Assembly: GCF_023101665.1 (NCBI RefSeq)
Contig: NZ_CP082161.1
Span: forward strand, 2,356,001-2,420,000
Direction of reading: 5' to 3'
DNA from: Bradyrhizobium sp. 195
Lineage (GTDB): Bacteria > Pseudomonadota > Alphaproteobacteria > Rhizobiales > Xanthobacteraceae
Length of the DNA stretch: 64,000 nt
In this document: positions 20,983-29,559 of the stretch, piece after piece
Numbering within the stretch: position 1 is the stretch's first letter
Layout of the letters: each line of letters starts with the position of its first letter
Made by a program: the position numbers and the translations under genes
Notes under the pieces: model-generated
What the model was told of the DNA's origin: nothing
What the model saw: the letters and a program-made list of their open reading frames with translations, nothing else
The model's database searches: none

Positions 20983-21162
20983 ATGCCAGCGTTCACGTTT
21001 GAGAAGATTTCGCCGCCGGTGCGTCGGGCTCCGACTCCGGCGGCACCGAAGAAGCCGCGCAGCGTCATCAGCCAGATGATCGACCGCATCGCCGAGCGCC
21101 GCGCAAGGCGTACGTTGCAAGACGAGCACGCGATGCGCCGCGACGAGAAGCTGGCGGAGTAG
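20983..21162 (+). CDS. Small basic protein of unknown function
   Basis: 59 residues from ATG 20983; an ATG 15 bp upstream (20968) is also in frame. It opens MPAFTFEKISPP, has a Pro-rich linker and then a charged helix (SQMIDRIAERRARRTLQDEH). It looks like a small conserved Bradyrhizobium protein I have seen in similar form, but no function is known to me. It is divergent from pepP and stands alone before a palindromic repeat. Confidence 0.6.
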   Translation: MPAFTFEKISPPVRRAPTPAAPKKPRSVISQMIDRIAERRARRTLQDEHAMRRDEKLAE

Positions 21163-21196
21163 CGGCATCGATGATGCCGAAGGGTGGGCGAACTTC

Positions 21197-21286
21197 GTAG
21201 GGTGGGCAAAGGCGCGAAGCGACGTGCCCACCATCTCTCTCGGTCGCAAAAAGTGCGTGGGCACGCTTCGCTTTGCCCACCCTACG
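21197..21286. repeat. Palindromic repeat, 'GTAGGGTGGGCAAAG' family
   Basis: GTAGGGTGGGCAAAGGCGCG against CGCTTCGCTTTGCCCACCCTACG, with an inner GTGCCCACC / GTGGGCAC pair. It touches the last codons of prmA (stop at 21282). Confidence 0.87.
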
Positions 21287-22184
21287 GCACCGCTGGCCAT
21301 CCCATCTTCCGCAGCAGCAAGCTGCTCCACCCCTCGATCCGCAGATGCTTCAACGGCACGAGGCCGCGCGCGCGGTAGGCGGCGATCACGGCGGGGGCCT
21401 GGTGCGTCAGCAGGCCGGAGAGGATGACGCGTCCGCCGGGCGCGAGATGCCGCGCCATCGGGCCCGCCAATTGCCTGAGCGGGTTGGCAAGGATGTTGGC
21501 CAGCACCAGGTCGAACGGACCGGCCTGGCTAAAATCCGGCGCGGCGAAGCCGGTGGCGCGAATCACCCGCACCAGGTTGCCAACTTCATTCAGCCCCGCA
21601 TTCTCGGCCGCCACCCGCACCGACGGCGGGTCGATGTCGGAGGCGAGCACGTGGCGGTGCAATGCTTTCGCCGCGGCGATCGCCAGCACGCCCGTCCCGG
21701 TGCCGAGGTCGAGCAGGTTCCTCGGACGGGAACTCTTCAGGACATGGTCAAGCAGCAGTAAACAGCCGCGGGTGGTGCCGTGGTGGCCGGTGCCGAAGGC
21801 GAGCGCGGCCTCGATCTCGATCTTGAGCTTATTCGCCGTCACGCGGCCGCGGTCGTGGCTGCCGTGCACGACAAAACGGCCGGCCGGCACCGGGACGAGA
21901 TCTTCCAGGCTGGCCTTGACCCAGTCCTTGGCCTCCATCGTGTCGAAGATGAGGGTATCGGCAATCTCATTTCCTGCCGAAGTTACAACGAGTTCGCGCA
22001 ATAGCACCTGGTCGGGCGCCTCGGCGAAATGCAGCGTGACGTCCCATTGTCCGTCCGGGCGCTCGAAGGCGGCGACCGCCGCATCGCCCTCGAAAAATAC
22101 CTCGGTGAGCACGTCGACGACGCGCCTGGCGTCGGCCTCGCTGCCGATCGAAAAGCTGGCGCGATGGGTCGGAGAAGGCTGCAT
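21282..22184 (-). CDS. prmA: PrmA, ribosomal protein L11 methyltransferase
   Basis: SAM-dependent enzyme that trimethylates ribosomal protein L11. The 300-residue protein has the N-terminal substrate-recognition domain and a class I methyltransferase domain. The latter carries 'AFGTGHHGTTRGCLLLLD', SAM motif I 'LLDLGTGTGVLAIAAAK', motif II 'ASDIDPPSVRVAAENA' and 'DLVLANILANPL' (an NPPF-like motif typical of PrmA). The C-terminal end overlaps a palindromic repeat by a few bases. It is divergent from the Flp pilin gene. Confidence 0.93.
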   Translation of the reverse strand: MQPSPTHRASFSIGSEADARRVVDVLTEVFFEGDAAVAAFERPDGQWDVTLHFAEAPDQVLLRELVVTSAGNEIADTLIFDTMEAKDWVKASLEDLVPVPAGRFVVHGSHDRGRVTANKLKIEIEAALAFGTGHHGTTRGCLLLLDHVLKSSRPRNLLDLGTGTGVLAIAAAKALHRHVLASDIDPPSVRVAAENAGLNEVGNLVRVIRATGFAAPDFSQAGPFDLVLANILANPLRQLAGPMARHLAPGGRVILSGLLTHQAPAVIAAYRARGLVPLKHLRIEGWSSLLLRKMGWPAVP

Positions 22185-22338
22185 TCAGGGTTCCGTTGAG
22201 TTCAATTTTTGGAACTTTTGTTCCCAATTTACCGCATAACTTGCGGTTCCCGGGTTAACCGGGACGTAGGCTGTGTCCCGTACATTTCCGGGTGTCGAAT
22301 TAAGCCAATACAGCTCGGAATTGAAACGGAGGCGAGAC
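22185..22338. promoter_or_regulatory. prmA / flp divergent promoter region
   Basis: The 154-bp gap between two divergent genes. It is AT-rich at 22200-22235 and holds an inverted repeat CCCGG-GTTAA-CCGGG (22249-22263) whose loop contains a GTTAAC motif like those before ftsQ. Just before the pilin is GGAGG at 22328-22332, well placed for a TTG start at 22339. Confidence 0.4.
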
Positions 22339-22503
22339 TTGAAAAGCATGATTCAGAAGTTCTGGTCGGATGAGTCCGGTGCAACCGCGATCGAGTACGG
22401 CCTGATTGCCGCGGGCATCGCTCTGGCGATCATCACCGTGGTGAACAACCTGGGCACCACCCTGAACGATAAGTTCACTTCGATTAGCACCTCCTTGAAG
22501 TAA
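22339..22503 (+). CDS. Flp/PilA-type pilin subunit (TTG start)
   Basis: Type IVb (Tad) prepilin. From TTG 22339 it is 54 residues: a short leader with basic residues, then the prepilin peptidase site Gly|Ala in 'DESGATAIEYGLIAAGIAL', with the family's Glu-Tyr pair, and one hydrophobic helix ending 'IITVVNNLGTTLNDKF'. The TTG is chosen because GGAGG lies 6 bases upstream and because 'LKSMIQKFW' gives the usual leader; the first ATG (22348) is too close to that site. No cpa/tad assembly genes are nearby, so it depends on machinery elsewhere. Confidence 0.9.
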   Translation: MKSMIQKFWSDESGATAIEYGLIAAGIALAIITVVNNLGTTLNDKFTSISTSLK

Positions 22504-22508
22504 TTTCC

Positions 22509-22535
22509 GCCCCATTTCCCAGCGGGGGCTGTTTT
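22509..22535 (+). terminator. Weak hairpin and T-run after the pilin gene
   Basis: GCCCC (22509-22513) pairs with GGGGC (22525-22529), followed by TGTTTTTCTTTT. The loop is long (11 bases), so it is weaker than the next one. Confidence 0.5.
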
Positions 22536-22559
22536 TCTTTTGAGGCTATTCCTGATCAC

Positions 22560-22600
22560 CGCCCGCGAGGGGATTCCCCTGGCGGGCGAGGTCGTTTTTT
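22560..22600 (+). terminator. Strong intrinsic terminator after the pilin gene
   Basis: A 13-bp stem with one mismatch (CGCCCGCGAGGGG at 22560-22572, CCCCTGGCGGGCG at 22576-22588), a 3-base loop and a TTTTTT run at 22595-22600. A highly expressed pilin gene would benefit from such an end. Confidence 0.85.
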
Positions 22601-22614
22601 GGCGAGCGCTTTCG

Positions 22615-22792
22615 ATATTCACAGATTGTCCGCTGCTTGACGGGACGCTATCCACCGGCTTCTCCCGCCATTGTCCCTGCGATCTTCCACCGACTTTCCC
22701 CAGGGCGCCTCGACGTTTTGGTCGAGCATCGGTCGGTCTTTCCACAGACCATTCAACAGCCCGTCCACAAGAGATCCACAGACCTATCCACG
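22615..22792 (+). other. Cluster of DnaA-box-like TATCCACA motifs in one orientation
   Basis: Seven motifs resembling the DnaA 9-mer TTATNCACA lie within 180 bp, all on the plus strand: ATATTCACA (22615), CTATCCACC (22648), TCTTCCACC (22683), CTTTCCACA (22738), CCGTCCACA (22761), AGATCCACA (22772) and CTATCCACG (22784). The first matches 8 of 9 positions, the others 6 to 7. The cluster lies between the flp terminator and the 3' end of the convergent oxidoreductase gene. It could bind DnaA, but there is no AT-rich unwinding element and no replication gene beside it. Confidence 0.4.
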
Positions 22793-24394
22793 GCTTCCGA
22801 ACAGCGAGCGGTGATCCCTTAAGATCGCCTGCGCGGCGTTATGGCCGGGGGCACCGGTGACGCCGCCGCCGGGATGGGCGCCGGAGCCGCAATGGTAGAG
22901 GCCCCTGAGCGGCCCGCGATAATCGGCGTGGCCCAGCATCGGCCGTGCCGAGAACAACTGGTTCAAGGTCAGCGCGCCGTGGAAGATGTCGCCGCCCAGC
23001 AGCCCGAACTGCCGTTCGAGATCGAGCGGGGACAGGATCTGGCGGCCGAGCACGCTTCCCGCAAAACCCGGCGCGTATTGATCCACCGTCGCGATCATGA
23101 GATCGGCGACCTCGTCGCGATGGTCGTCCCACGACTTTCCGGCGGGAAGCCTAGGAGCAACGTGCTGGCAGAACAGGCTGGCGACGTGCTTTCCCGCAGG
23201 CGCCAGCGTGTCGTCGAGCGTGGAGGGGATCAGCATCTCGACGACCGGCTCCCGGCTCCAGCCTTGCGCACGCGCATCGAGATAGGCGCGGTCCATGTAG
23301 TCGAGGCTCGGCGCCAGGATGATGCCGGATGAGAGATGATCGCCTTCGCCCGGCAGCGCCGTGAAGGAGGGCAGTCGGTCCAGCGCCACGTTCATGCGAA
23401 AGGTGCCGGAGCCGTTCTTCCAGTGCCGGATGCGTGCGAGGAAGTCCGCAGGGAGTGCCTCGGCCGCGACCAGGTGCGTGTAGAGCAGCTTTGGATTGAC
23501 ATTGGCCGCGACATATTTCGCGCGGATCGTCTCGCCGTTTTCCAGCACAATTCCGACGGCGCGGTCGCGCTCGACGATGATCTCGCGGACGCCCGCGTCG
23601 GTGTCGATCACAGCGCCACGGTCGCCTGCCGCGCGCGCCATCGCTTGCGTGATCGCGCCCATGCCGCCGATGGCATGGCCCCAGACGCCCTTCTTGCCGT
23701 TCACCTCGCCGAAGGCGTGATGCAGCATCACATAGGCCGAGCCGGCGGCGTAGGGGCTGGCATAGTTGCCGACGATGGCGTCGAAGCCGAACAGCGCCTT
23801 GACCAGATCATGCTCGAAGCGCTCGTCCAGCATCTCGCCGGCCGAGCGGGTGAAGAGATCGAGCAGGCTACGGCTCTGTTCCAGGGTGAGACCCCGCAGG
23901 ATGTTGGCGGTCTTCCAGGCGTTGACGCCTTCGCGGACGGCCGCCGTGCCAAAACCGTCGACGAGGTTCGGCGGCGCGCGCAGCACGAACTGCCTGAGCA
24001 CGTCGGCGATGTCTTCCAGCTCGCGTGAAAACCCCTCGAGCGCGACCGCGTCATGCGCGCTCAACCGCGCGACTGATGCCTGCGTCCGTCCCTCGCCGGT
24101 GAGGAGATAGCTGCCGTCAGGCGCGGGCAGGAAATTCTGGGCGCGCCGTTCGACGATCCGCAGGCCCTGCTCGGCGAGCTTGAGGTCACGGATCACCTGC
24201 GGATTGAGCAGGCTCACGGTGTAGGCCGCGACCGAATTGCGGAATCCCGGGTGAAACTCCTCGGTGACCGCGGCACCGCCGACCACCTTGCGGCGCTCGA
24301 CCACGCGCACGCGCAGGCCCGCCATCGCGAGATAGGCTGCGCAGGTGAGGCCGTTATGGCCCGCGCCGATGATGACGACGTCGGTTTCGCTCAT
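22784..24394 (-). CDS. FAD-dependent oxidoreductase, phytoene-dehydrogenase/PYROXD2-like
   Basis: 536-residue flavoprotein of the carotenoid-desaturase-like group (COG1233). It has the N-terminal dinucleotide fold 'VVIIGAGHNGLTCAAYLA' (residues 5-22), the downstream 'VVERRKVVGGAAVTEEFHPGF' typical of PYROXD2-like proteins, and the C-terminal FAD segment 'LYHCGSGAHPGGGVTGAPGHNAA'. No carotenoid gene is nearby, so a role in carotenoid synthesis is unlikely; the true substrate is unknown. Its 3' end overlaps the last DnaA-box-like motif. Confidence 0.8.
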   Translation of the reverse strand: MSETDVVIIGAGHNGLTCAAYLAMAGLRVRVVERRKVVGGAAVTEEFHPGFRNSVAAYTVSLLNPQVIRDLKLAEQGLRIVERRAQNFLPAPDGSYLLTGEGRTQASVARLSAHDAVALEGFSRELEDIADVLRQFVLRAPPNLVDGFGTAAVREGVNAWKTANILRGLTLEQSRSLLDLFTRSAGEMLDERFEHDLVKALFGFDAIVGNYASPYAAGSAYVMLHHAFGEVNGKKGVWGHAIGGMGAITQAMARAAGDRGAVIDTDAGVREIIVERDRAVGIVLENGETIRAKYVAANVNPKLLYTHLVAAEALPADFLARIRHWKNGSGTFRMNVALDRLPSFTALPGEGDHLSSGIILAPSLDYMDRAYLDARAQGWSREPVVEMLIPSTLDDTLAPAGKHVASLFCQHVAPRLPAGKSWDDHRDEVADLMIATVDQYAPGFAGSVLGRQILSPLDLERQFGLLGGDIFHGALTLNQLFSARPMLGHADYRGPLRGLYHCGSGAHPGGGVTGAPGHNAAQAILRDHRSLFGSRG

Positions 24395-24416
24395 GATCAG
24401 TTCAAGTCCAATCCAC

Positions 24417-24514
24417 CGTCATTCCGGGCGTTGCGGAGCGCGACTACGGTGGGGGGTCCGCACCGGAGAATCTCGAGGTTCCGGGTTCGATGCTTCGCAT
24501 CGCGCTGGAACGAC
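24417..24514. repeat. Palindromic repeat, 'CGTCATTCCGGG' family, copy 4
   Basis: CGTCATTCCGGGCGTTGCGG at one end, GCTTCGCATCGCGCTGGAAC at the other; the right arm has diverged (CTGGAACGAC). It sits in the divergent gap between the oxidoreductase and the spermidine-synthase-like gene. The remaining 118 bp up to 24632 show no clear promoter. Confidence 0.75.
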
Positions 24515-24632
24515 ATCTGTATATCAGGCATTTCTCGCGGCAACATCACGACCCCCTTTATTGCCCGTTCAGGCGCCTTGTGCTCCATTGCGCGCGTCCG
24601 GCGCCCGCCGGGGAATGTTTGCCGGAGCGCTC

Positions 24633-26912
24633 ATGGATTCGATCGTGCAACCTGCCGCCACGGAGCAGCCGTCTTCGTCGCGCAACCGGCTGCTGCTGAC
24701 GGTCTACACCGCGGCGATCTTCGTCAGCGCTCTGCTGTTGTTCTCGGTGCAGCCGCTGTTCACGAAAATGGTGCTGCCGCGGCTCGGCGGCTCGCCGGCG
24801 GTGTGGTCGGTGGCAATGGTGTTCTTCCAGTCGCTGCTGCTGGCGGGCTACGCCTATGCGCATCTGCTGATGCAGGCGAGGCGCCGCATCGTTCCGGTCG
24901 CGGTGCATCTGGTGCTGCTGATCGCGGCCTTCGCCACGCTGCCGCTCGGCATCGCCTCCGCCTATGGCGAGCCGCCCGCTTCGGGCTATGCCTTCTGGCT
25001 GCTCGGCCTGTTCGTGGTCTCGATCGGCCTGCCGTTCTTTGCGCTCGCCGCGAACAATCCGCTGCTGCAAGCCTGGTTCGTCCGCACCGGCCATCCGGCC
25101 GGACACGATCCCTACTTCCTCTATGCCTCCTCCAACATCGGCAGCTTCCTTGCGCTGTTGTCCTATCCGTTCCTGCTGGAGCCGATATTCACGCTGCACA
25201 CGCAGAACCGGTTCTGGACCGCCGGCTATGGCCTGCTGATCCTCCTGATCGGCGCCTGCGGTGTGCTGTTGTTGCGCTCGCCGAAGCTGGCTGAGGTCGA
25301 TGCGCGAGCCGAGGACGCGCATGCGCCGGCGCCGGGCTTCGTGACGCGGCTGCGCTGGATCTTCCTCGCCGCCGTGCCGTCGGGCCTGCTCATCGCCGTC
25401 ACAGCGCACATCTCGACCGACGTCGCGGCGGCGCCGCTGCTATGGGTGCTGCCGCTGTCGCTGTATCTGCTCACCTGGGTGGTGGTGTTCCAGTCGCGGC
25501 CGCTATTGCCGCACAAATGGATGCTGATGCTGCAGCCGGTCGCGATCGCGGGCGTCGTCGTCCTGCTGGCCTTCGGCGGCGAGCAGAACCTGCTGCTGAC
25601 GCTCGGCGGTCATCAGCTCTGCTTCTTCGTCATCGCCATGGCGTGCCATGGCGAGCTGGCGCGGACGCGGCCGGCCGCCAAATATCTCACCGGCTTCTAT
25701 GTCGCGCTGTCGTTCGGCGGCATGGTCGGTGGCCTGTTCGCGGGGCTGCTCGCGCCGTTCACCTTCTCGTGGATCGCCGAATATCCGATCCTGATCGCGC
25801 TTGCTGCGCTGTGCCGGCCGCTTGCGAACGAGCGGCTTGCGGGCATCGTCAAATGGTATTGGCTCGCACTCGCCGCGCTCGCGGTGGCGCTCGTCGTGCC
25901 GTCCACCACCACGGGCGGCCTCTCGACCTGGTTCGAAGATCACCGCGTCTGGGTCGCTGGCAGCGTCGGCGTGCTCGCAGCGCTGCTCGCGCTGGCGCTC
26001 AACGCCGGCCGCTGGAAGATTTTTGCGACCGTCGCGCTCGCGCTGGCGTTGATCCGGGTTTATCCGGCGGACGAGGGCCGCGTCACCACGGTGCGCAGCT
26101 TCTTCGGCGTGCACAAGATCGTGGTGACGCCCGGTGGCTATTTCCATGTGCTGATGCACGGCACCACCATCCACGGCGCCGAGCGTTTCCGCAACAATGA
26201 CGGCACGCCGGTCGCTGGCCGGCCCGAGCCGATCACCTATTATCACAAGGATGGCGGCATTGGTCAGGCCGTCAGCGCGATCCGCGAGCGCAAAGCTACG
26301 CCGCTCAAGGTCGCCGCAATCGGCGTCGGATCGGGCACGCTCGCCTGTGCGGCCGCGCCTGGCGAGGACTGGACATTTTTTGAGATCGACCAGTCGATGG
26401 TCGATGCCGCGCGTGATCCCAAAAATTTCCGCTACATCTCGAACTGCCTGCCGGACATGAAACCGGTGATCGGCGATGCGCGCCTCACCTTCGCCAAGGA
26501 GCCCGACGGCGCCTACGACCTCATCATCGTCGATGCCTATTCGTCGGATGCGATCCCGATCCATCTTGCCACCGAAGAGGCGATGAAGATCTACAAGGAT
26601 AAGCTCGCGCCGCACGGTGCCGTGGTCATGCACGTCTCCAACCGCCACCTCGATCTCGAGACCGTCGTGGTCGGCATTGCGGATGCCAACGATCTCAAGA
26701 GCTGGGTCTTCAATGAGGATTCGGGACGCGATGGTGACTACATTTTCTCGACCGACGTCGTCATCTCCGCGCGCGAGGATGCCGATATCGGCCGGCTCGC
26801 CGCCTCCAAATCATGGGAGCAGACCGAAGCCGACGACAGGGTGCGGGTCTGGACCGACGACTATTCCAACATCCTGGGCGCGCTTTATCGGCGTTTGAGG
26901 GACGGGGAGTAG
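24633..26912 (+). CDS. Membrane protein with C-terminal spermidine-synthase-like domain
   Basis: From ATG 24633 (GGAG five bases upstream; ATG 24615 is an alternative) the protein is 759 residues. The first 480 or so are hydrophobic, with about a dozen membrane segments. The C-terminal part has a Rossmann methyltransferase/aminopropyltransferase fold: 'VAAIGVGSGTLACAAA', then 'WTFFEIDQSMVDAAR', 'IGDARLTF' and 'DLIIVDAYSSDAIP'. This matches the fused MFS/spermidine-synthase family. Whether it makes polyamines is unknown, because the family's membrane part suggests a transport or surface role. Confidence 0.8.
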   Translation: MDSIVQPAATEQPSSSRNRLLLTVYTAAIFVSALLLFSVQPLFTKMVLPRLGGSPAVWSVAMVFFQSLLLAGYAYAHLLMQARRRIVPVAVHLVLLIAAFATLPLGIASAYGEPPASGYAFWLLGLFVVSIGLPFFALAANNPLLQAWFVRTGHPAGHDPYFLYASSNIGSFLALLSYPFLLEPIFTLHTQNRFWTAGYGLLILLIGACGVLLLRSPKLAEVDARAEDAHAPAPGFVTRLRWIFLAAVPSGLLIAVTAHISTDVAAAPLLWVLPLSLYLLTWVVVFQSRPLLPHKWMLMLQPVAIAGVVVLLAFGGEQNLLLTLGGHQLCFFVIAMACHGELARTRPAAKYLTGFYVALSFGGMVGGLFAGLLAPFTFSWIAEYPILIALAALCRPLANERLAGIVKWYWLALAALAVALVVPSTTTGGLSTWFEDHRVWVAGSVGVLAALLALALNAGRWKIFATVALALALIRVYPADEGRVTTVRSFFGVHKIVVTPGGYFHVLMHGTTIHGAERFRNNDGTPVAGRPEPITYYHKDGGIGQAVSAIRERKATPLKVAAIGVGSGTLACAAAPGEDWTFFEIDQSMVDAARDPKNFRYISNCLPDMKPVIGDARLTFAKEPDGAYDLIIVDAYSSDAIPIHLATEEAMKIYKDKLAPHGAVVMHVSNRHLDLETVVVGIADANDLKSWVFNEDSGRDGDYIFSTDVVISAREDADIGRLAASKSWEQTEADDRVRVWTDDYSNILGALYRRLRDGE

Positions 26913-26933
26913 AGCTGCAAGTCTGGGTGCTTT

Positions 26934-27053
26934 GTGCCCCGGCTGCGCAGCACGAAGTGATGCGCTGCAGAGCCGGGGCCCATGCTGCGGCGTTCTGGGT
27001 CCCGGCTCTGCGGAGCAGCGTTGCACGCTGCACCGCGTCCGGGACACGAGAGC
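26934..27053. repeat. Intergenic repeat with 'CCCCGGCTGCGCAGC' and 'CCCGGCTCTGCGGAGCAGC' units
   Basis: Complex inverted structure (CCCCGGCTGCGCAGC, GCGCTGCAGAGCCGGGG, CCCGGCTCTGCGGAGCAGC) filling the gap between two convergent genes. It is a rhizobial-type repeat with several nested hairpins. Confidence 0.75.
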
Positions 27054-27057
27054 GATT

Positions 27058-28041
27058 CTACGGCTCGACCGGCGTCCCCGCCGGCAGCGCAATTCCGTTC
27101 TCGCCCGCGACGGCTCTCAACAGGTCCGGCCTGTCCGAGATCATGCCGTCGACGCCGAGCTCGATCATCCGCGTCATGTCTTCGCGCTTGTTGACCGTCC
27201 ACACCACCACGCGCAATCCGAGGTCGTGGGCCTCCGAGATGAGCGCGGCGGTCACATCGCCGAAATAGGGCGACCAGATCGCACCGCCCGCAGCCTTGAT
27301 CGTCCACGGCAGCGAACCGCCGTGATCGGCCGGGCTGAAGCCCGCCGTCCAGTTGGTGGCCTTGTCCAGCGCCACCGTCTGGCCTGAGCCGCGCTGGAGC
27401 GTCAGGTACACCGTCGGGATCTTCGGAGCCTGTTGCTGGACGAGCTGCAAGGTTCTCCAGTCGAAGGACTGGATCATGACCCTGTCGGAAAACGTTTCGG
27501 TCTCGATCAGTCCCAGTAGCTTTGCGACAAAGGCTTGCGGGTCGAGGGATTGGTCCGGATGGTTCGGATCGATCTTGGTCTCGATGTTCAAGCGTACACG
27601 CGAGTTGCCGGATTTTCGCACCAGCGCGAACAGCTCGCTCAGGGTGGGAATGCGTGTCCCCGGCAGGGCCCGCTGGTCGGGGAATTGTTTCGCATAGGCG
27701 CTGTCCGGCCGGATCTGGCCGACGTCATAGGTCCTGACCTCGTCGAGGCGCAGCTTCACGAGCGGGGTGCCGGGTGCGGCGACGTAGGCACCGCCTGCAT
27801 CGCGCGCGAGATCAGGATTGAGCCCGCGCTCGTGCGAGACGACGACCTCGCCGTCCGCGGTCACGCCGACGTCGAGCTCCAGCGTGTCCACGCCCATCGA
27901 CAGCGCGTTGGCGAAGGCCGGCAGGGTGTTTTCCGGCAATAGCGCCCGCCCGCCGCGATGCGCCTCGAGGTCGAATCCCATGGCTTGTCCCGCCATCAGA
28001 ATCGAGAACACGGTCACGATGGTCGCGGCACGTGATGGCAT
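27058..28041 (-). CDS. glpQ: Exported glycerophosphodiester phosphodiesterase
   Basis: Hydrolyses glycerophosphodiesters to glycerol-3-phosphate and alcohol, probably in the periplasm. The 327-residue protein has a signal peptide ('IVTVFSILMAGQAMGFDLEA', about residues 8-27). The TIM-barrel GDPD domain follows, with the catalytic 'EAHRGGRALLPENTLPAF' (His-Arg, Glu-Asn) and 'DTLELDVGVTADGEVVVSHE' (metal-binding Glu/Asp and second His). It ends with 'VVWTVNKREDMTRMIELGVDGMISDRPDLL'-type sequence, the family's C-terminal strand. All active-site residues are present. Confidence 0.9.
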   Translation of the reverse strand: MPSRAATIVTVFSILMAGQAMGFDLEAHRGGRALLPENTLPAFANALSMGVDTLELDVGVTADGEVVVSHERGLNPDLARDAGGAYVAAPGTPLVKLRLDEVRTYDVGQIRPDSAYAKQFPDQRALPGTRIPTLSELFALVRKSGNSRVRLNIETKIDPNHPDQSLDPQAFVAKLLGLIETETFSDRVMIQSFDWRTLQLVQQQAPKIPTVYLTLQRGSGQTVALDKATNWTAGFSPADHGGSLPWTIKAAGGAIWSPYFGDVTAALISEAHDLGLRVVVWTVNKREDMTRMIELGVDGMISDRPDLLRAVAGENGIALPAGTPVEP

Positions 28042-28113
28042 GGTGCCTCGAAGGGATATCTGCTGCTCGTGCTAATCGGCGAGAGCGGTCGATGGCGACC
28101 GCGGACGGCCGCG

Positions 28114-28911
28114 TCAGTTCTGATAGTAATAGCCGCGAGGCTGATAAACCTGCCGGGGCTGTGGCTGATAATAGCCCTGCTGACCGCCGTAGCCCTGATT
28201 GTAGTATTGCTGCGGCTGCTGCTGATAGACCTGCGCGTCGTAGAGCGGACGGTTGGCCGAGCGCGGCGCGGGATAGCGCGCGCCGGTGTCGCTGCCGTCA
28301 GCGGGATAGATGTAGTTGTCGTCCTGCGGCATGTAGCGGCGGGCAGGCTGCGCCGGCGGTGTCAGGTTCACGGGATCGCCTGTGGTGGCGTATTGCTCCT
28401 CAGTGGGCTGCTGCGGAGCTCGCGCCACCGCAGTGTTGGCGCGGCCACGCGGATTACGTGCCAGGGCCACTTGCGACGAGCCGGTCAGCGTCACCGTGGT
28501 GTTGAGCACGCCTTGCTGCTGCACCAGCGCATAGAGCGTCGAGGCATTCTGGCGCGACAGCCGCACGCAGCCATGGGAGGCGGGCGAGCCGAGGCGGCCA
28601 ACCGAGTCCGTACCGTGGATGGCGTGACCTACTTTGGTGAAGAAGATCGCGTGCGGCATCGGCGCGTCGTCGAATTCCTTGGAGTAGTGATCCTCTTCCA
28701 TCCGGAAGGTACGGAACGCGCCGCTCGGCGTCTCGCGCGAGGGGATGCCGGTCGACACCGGCCAGTGATAGCGCGCCACGCCGTCGACGGCGACGGTCAT
28801 CTGCTGGTTGTCCTTGTCGACGGTGATCTCGACCTTGGCCTGCGCGGTGCCCGCGCTCAAAAGCATCAGGGATGTGAAAGCAATGAAAAATGAACGTATC
28901 TGGAAACGCAT
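28114..28911 (-). CDS. Periplasmic L,D-transpeptidase (YkuD domain)
   Basis: Forms 3-3 peptidoglycan crosslinks or attaches proteins to the wall. From ATG 28911 it is 265 residues (ATG 28938 adds nine more). A signal peptide ends 'SAGTAQA'. The YkuD domain follows: 'PVSTGIPSRETPSGAF', 'HAIHGTDSVGRLGSPASHGCVRLS' in two parts, with catalytic Cys115 in the SHGCVRL motif (112-118). The C-terminal 90 residues are a low-complexity Tyr/Gln-rich tail rich in 'QQPQQYYNQGYGGQQ'. It is transcribed from its own promoter. Confidence 0.9.
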   Translation of the reverse strand: MRFQIRSFFIAFTSLMLLSAGTAQAKVEITVDKDNQQMTVAVDGVARYHWPVSTGIPSRETPSGAFRTFRMEEDHYSKEFDDAPMPHAIFFTKVGHAIHGTDSVGRLGSPASHGCVRLSRQNASTLYALVQQQGVLNTTVTLTGSSQVALARNPRGRANTAVARAPQQPTEEQYATTGDPVNLTPPAQPARRYMPQDDNYIYPADGSDTGARYPAPRSANRPLYDAQVYQQQPQQYYNQGYGGQQGYYQPQPRQVYQPRGYYYQN

Positions 28912-29225
28912 TTGAATTCTGGCCTCCGGCCTGTTCACGCTAGGCGCCGCGGCTCTCTGTCCCCGGCGTCCAATATGCCTGCAATCCGGCTTTGGTTCCA
29001 GCGGCCTGCCTGCCCATCGTTAACGCGACGGCGGGCGTAAGCAAGGCCGCTTTGTGCCGCGTAGCTTGCGGCGGCGCTGACATTTTCGCGAGCGGCGCGC
29101 GTGCACAACGCCGACAATTCGTCACAAAGGCGCAACCATTCCGCCGCTCGGTGCGTTGATGATCGCCTACCTTTGACAGGCGCGCTCGCCGCCATTCACC
29201 CCGCATGATGCCCCTGGGACCGAAG

Positions 29226-29549
29226 ATGAACAAAGCCCGTCTCGCCGCCGTGCCTTTGCCGGCCAGTTTGCCCGGCCGCCTGCTGTTCGCAGCTGCCCTT
29301 CTGCTCGCGCTGTTGTCACTGCCGCAAGCCGGCCACGCCCAGGGCATCGTACGCGGCGCCCAGGAAGGCTCCTATGAAGGTAACCGGATCGCCGGCCCCG
29401 TGGGCGGCGCTGTTGGAGGCGTCGTCGGTGCCGGTGTCGGCGGCGCCGTTGGCGCAGTCGAGGGCGTGCTTGGAATTCCCCACCGTCATTACCGCCACCG
29501 CTGCCGCGGCTATTATCACGGATATCACCACTTCCATTGCTATAGGTGA
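29226..29549 (+). CDS. Small exported glycine-zipper protein
   Basis: 107 residues from ATG 29226 (ATG 29205 is an alternative). A signal peptide ('LLFAAALLLALLSLPQAGHAQ') is followed by a glycine-zipper hairpin 'GPVGGAVGGVVGAGVGGAVGAV' region (stretch of about 24 residues) and a His/Tyr/Arg-rich end (HRHYRHRCRGYYHGYHHFHCYR region). Similar short exported proteins are frequent in rhizobia and have no established function. The zipper suggests membrane association, and the His-rich end suggests metal binding; both are inference. Confidence 0.7.
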   Translation: MNKARLAAVPLPASLPGRLLFAAALLLALLSLPQAGHAQGIVRGAQEGSYEGNRIAGPVGGAVGGVVGAGVGGAVGAVEGVLGIPHRHYRHRCRGYYHGYHHFHCYR

Positions 29550-29559
29550 TGGCCACCGC

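Noticed and set aside
22615..22792. Chromosomal replication origin
   Set aside because: DnaA-box-like motifs are present but imperfect, without AT-rich unwinding DNA, and no dnaA, hemE, parAB or similar gene is beside them. Kept as a motif cluster only.
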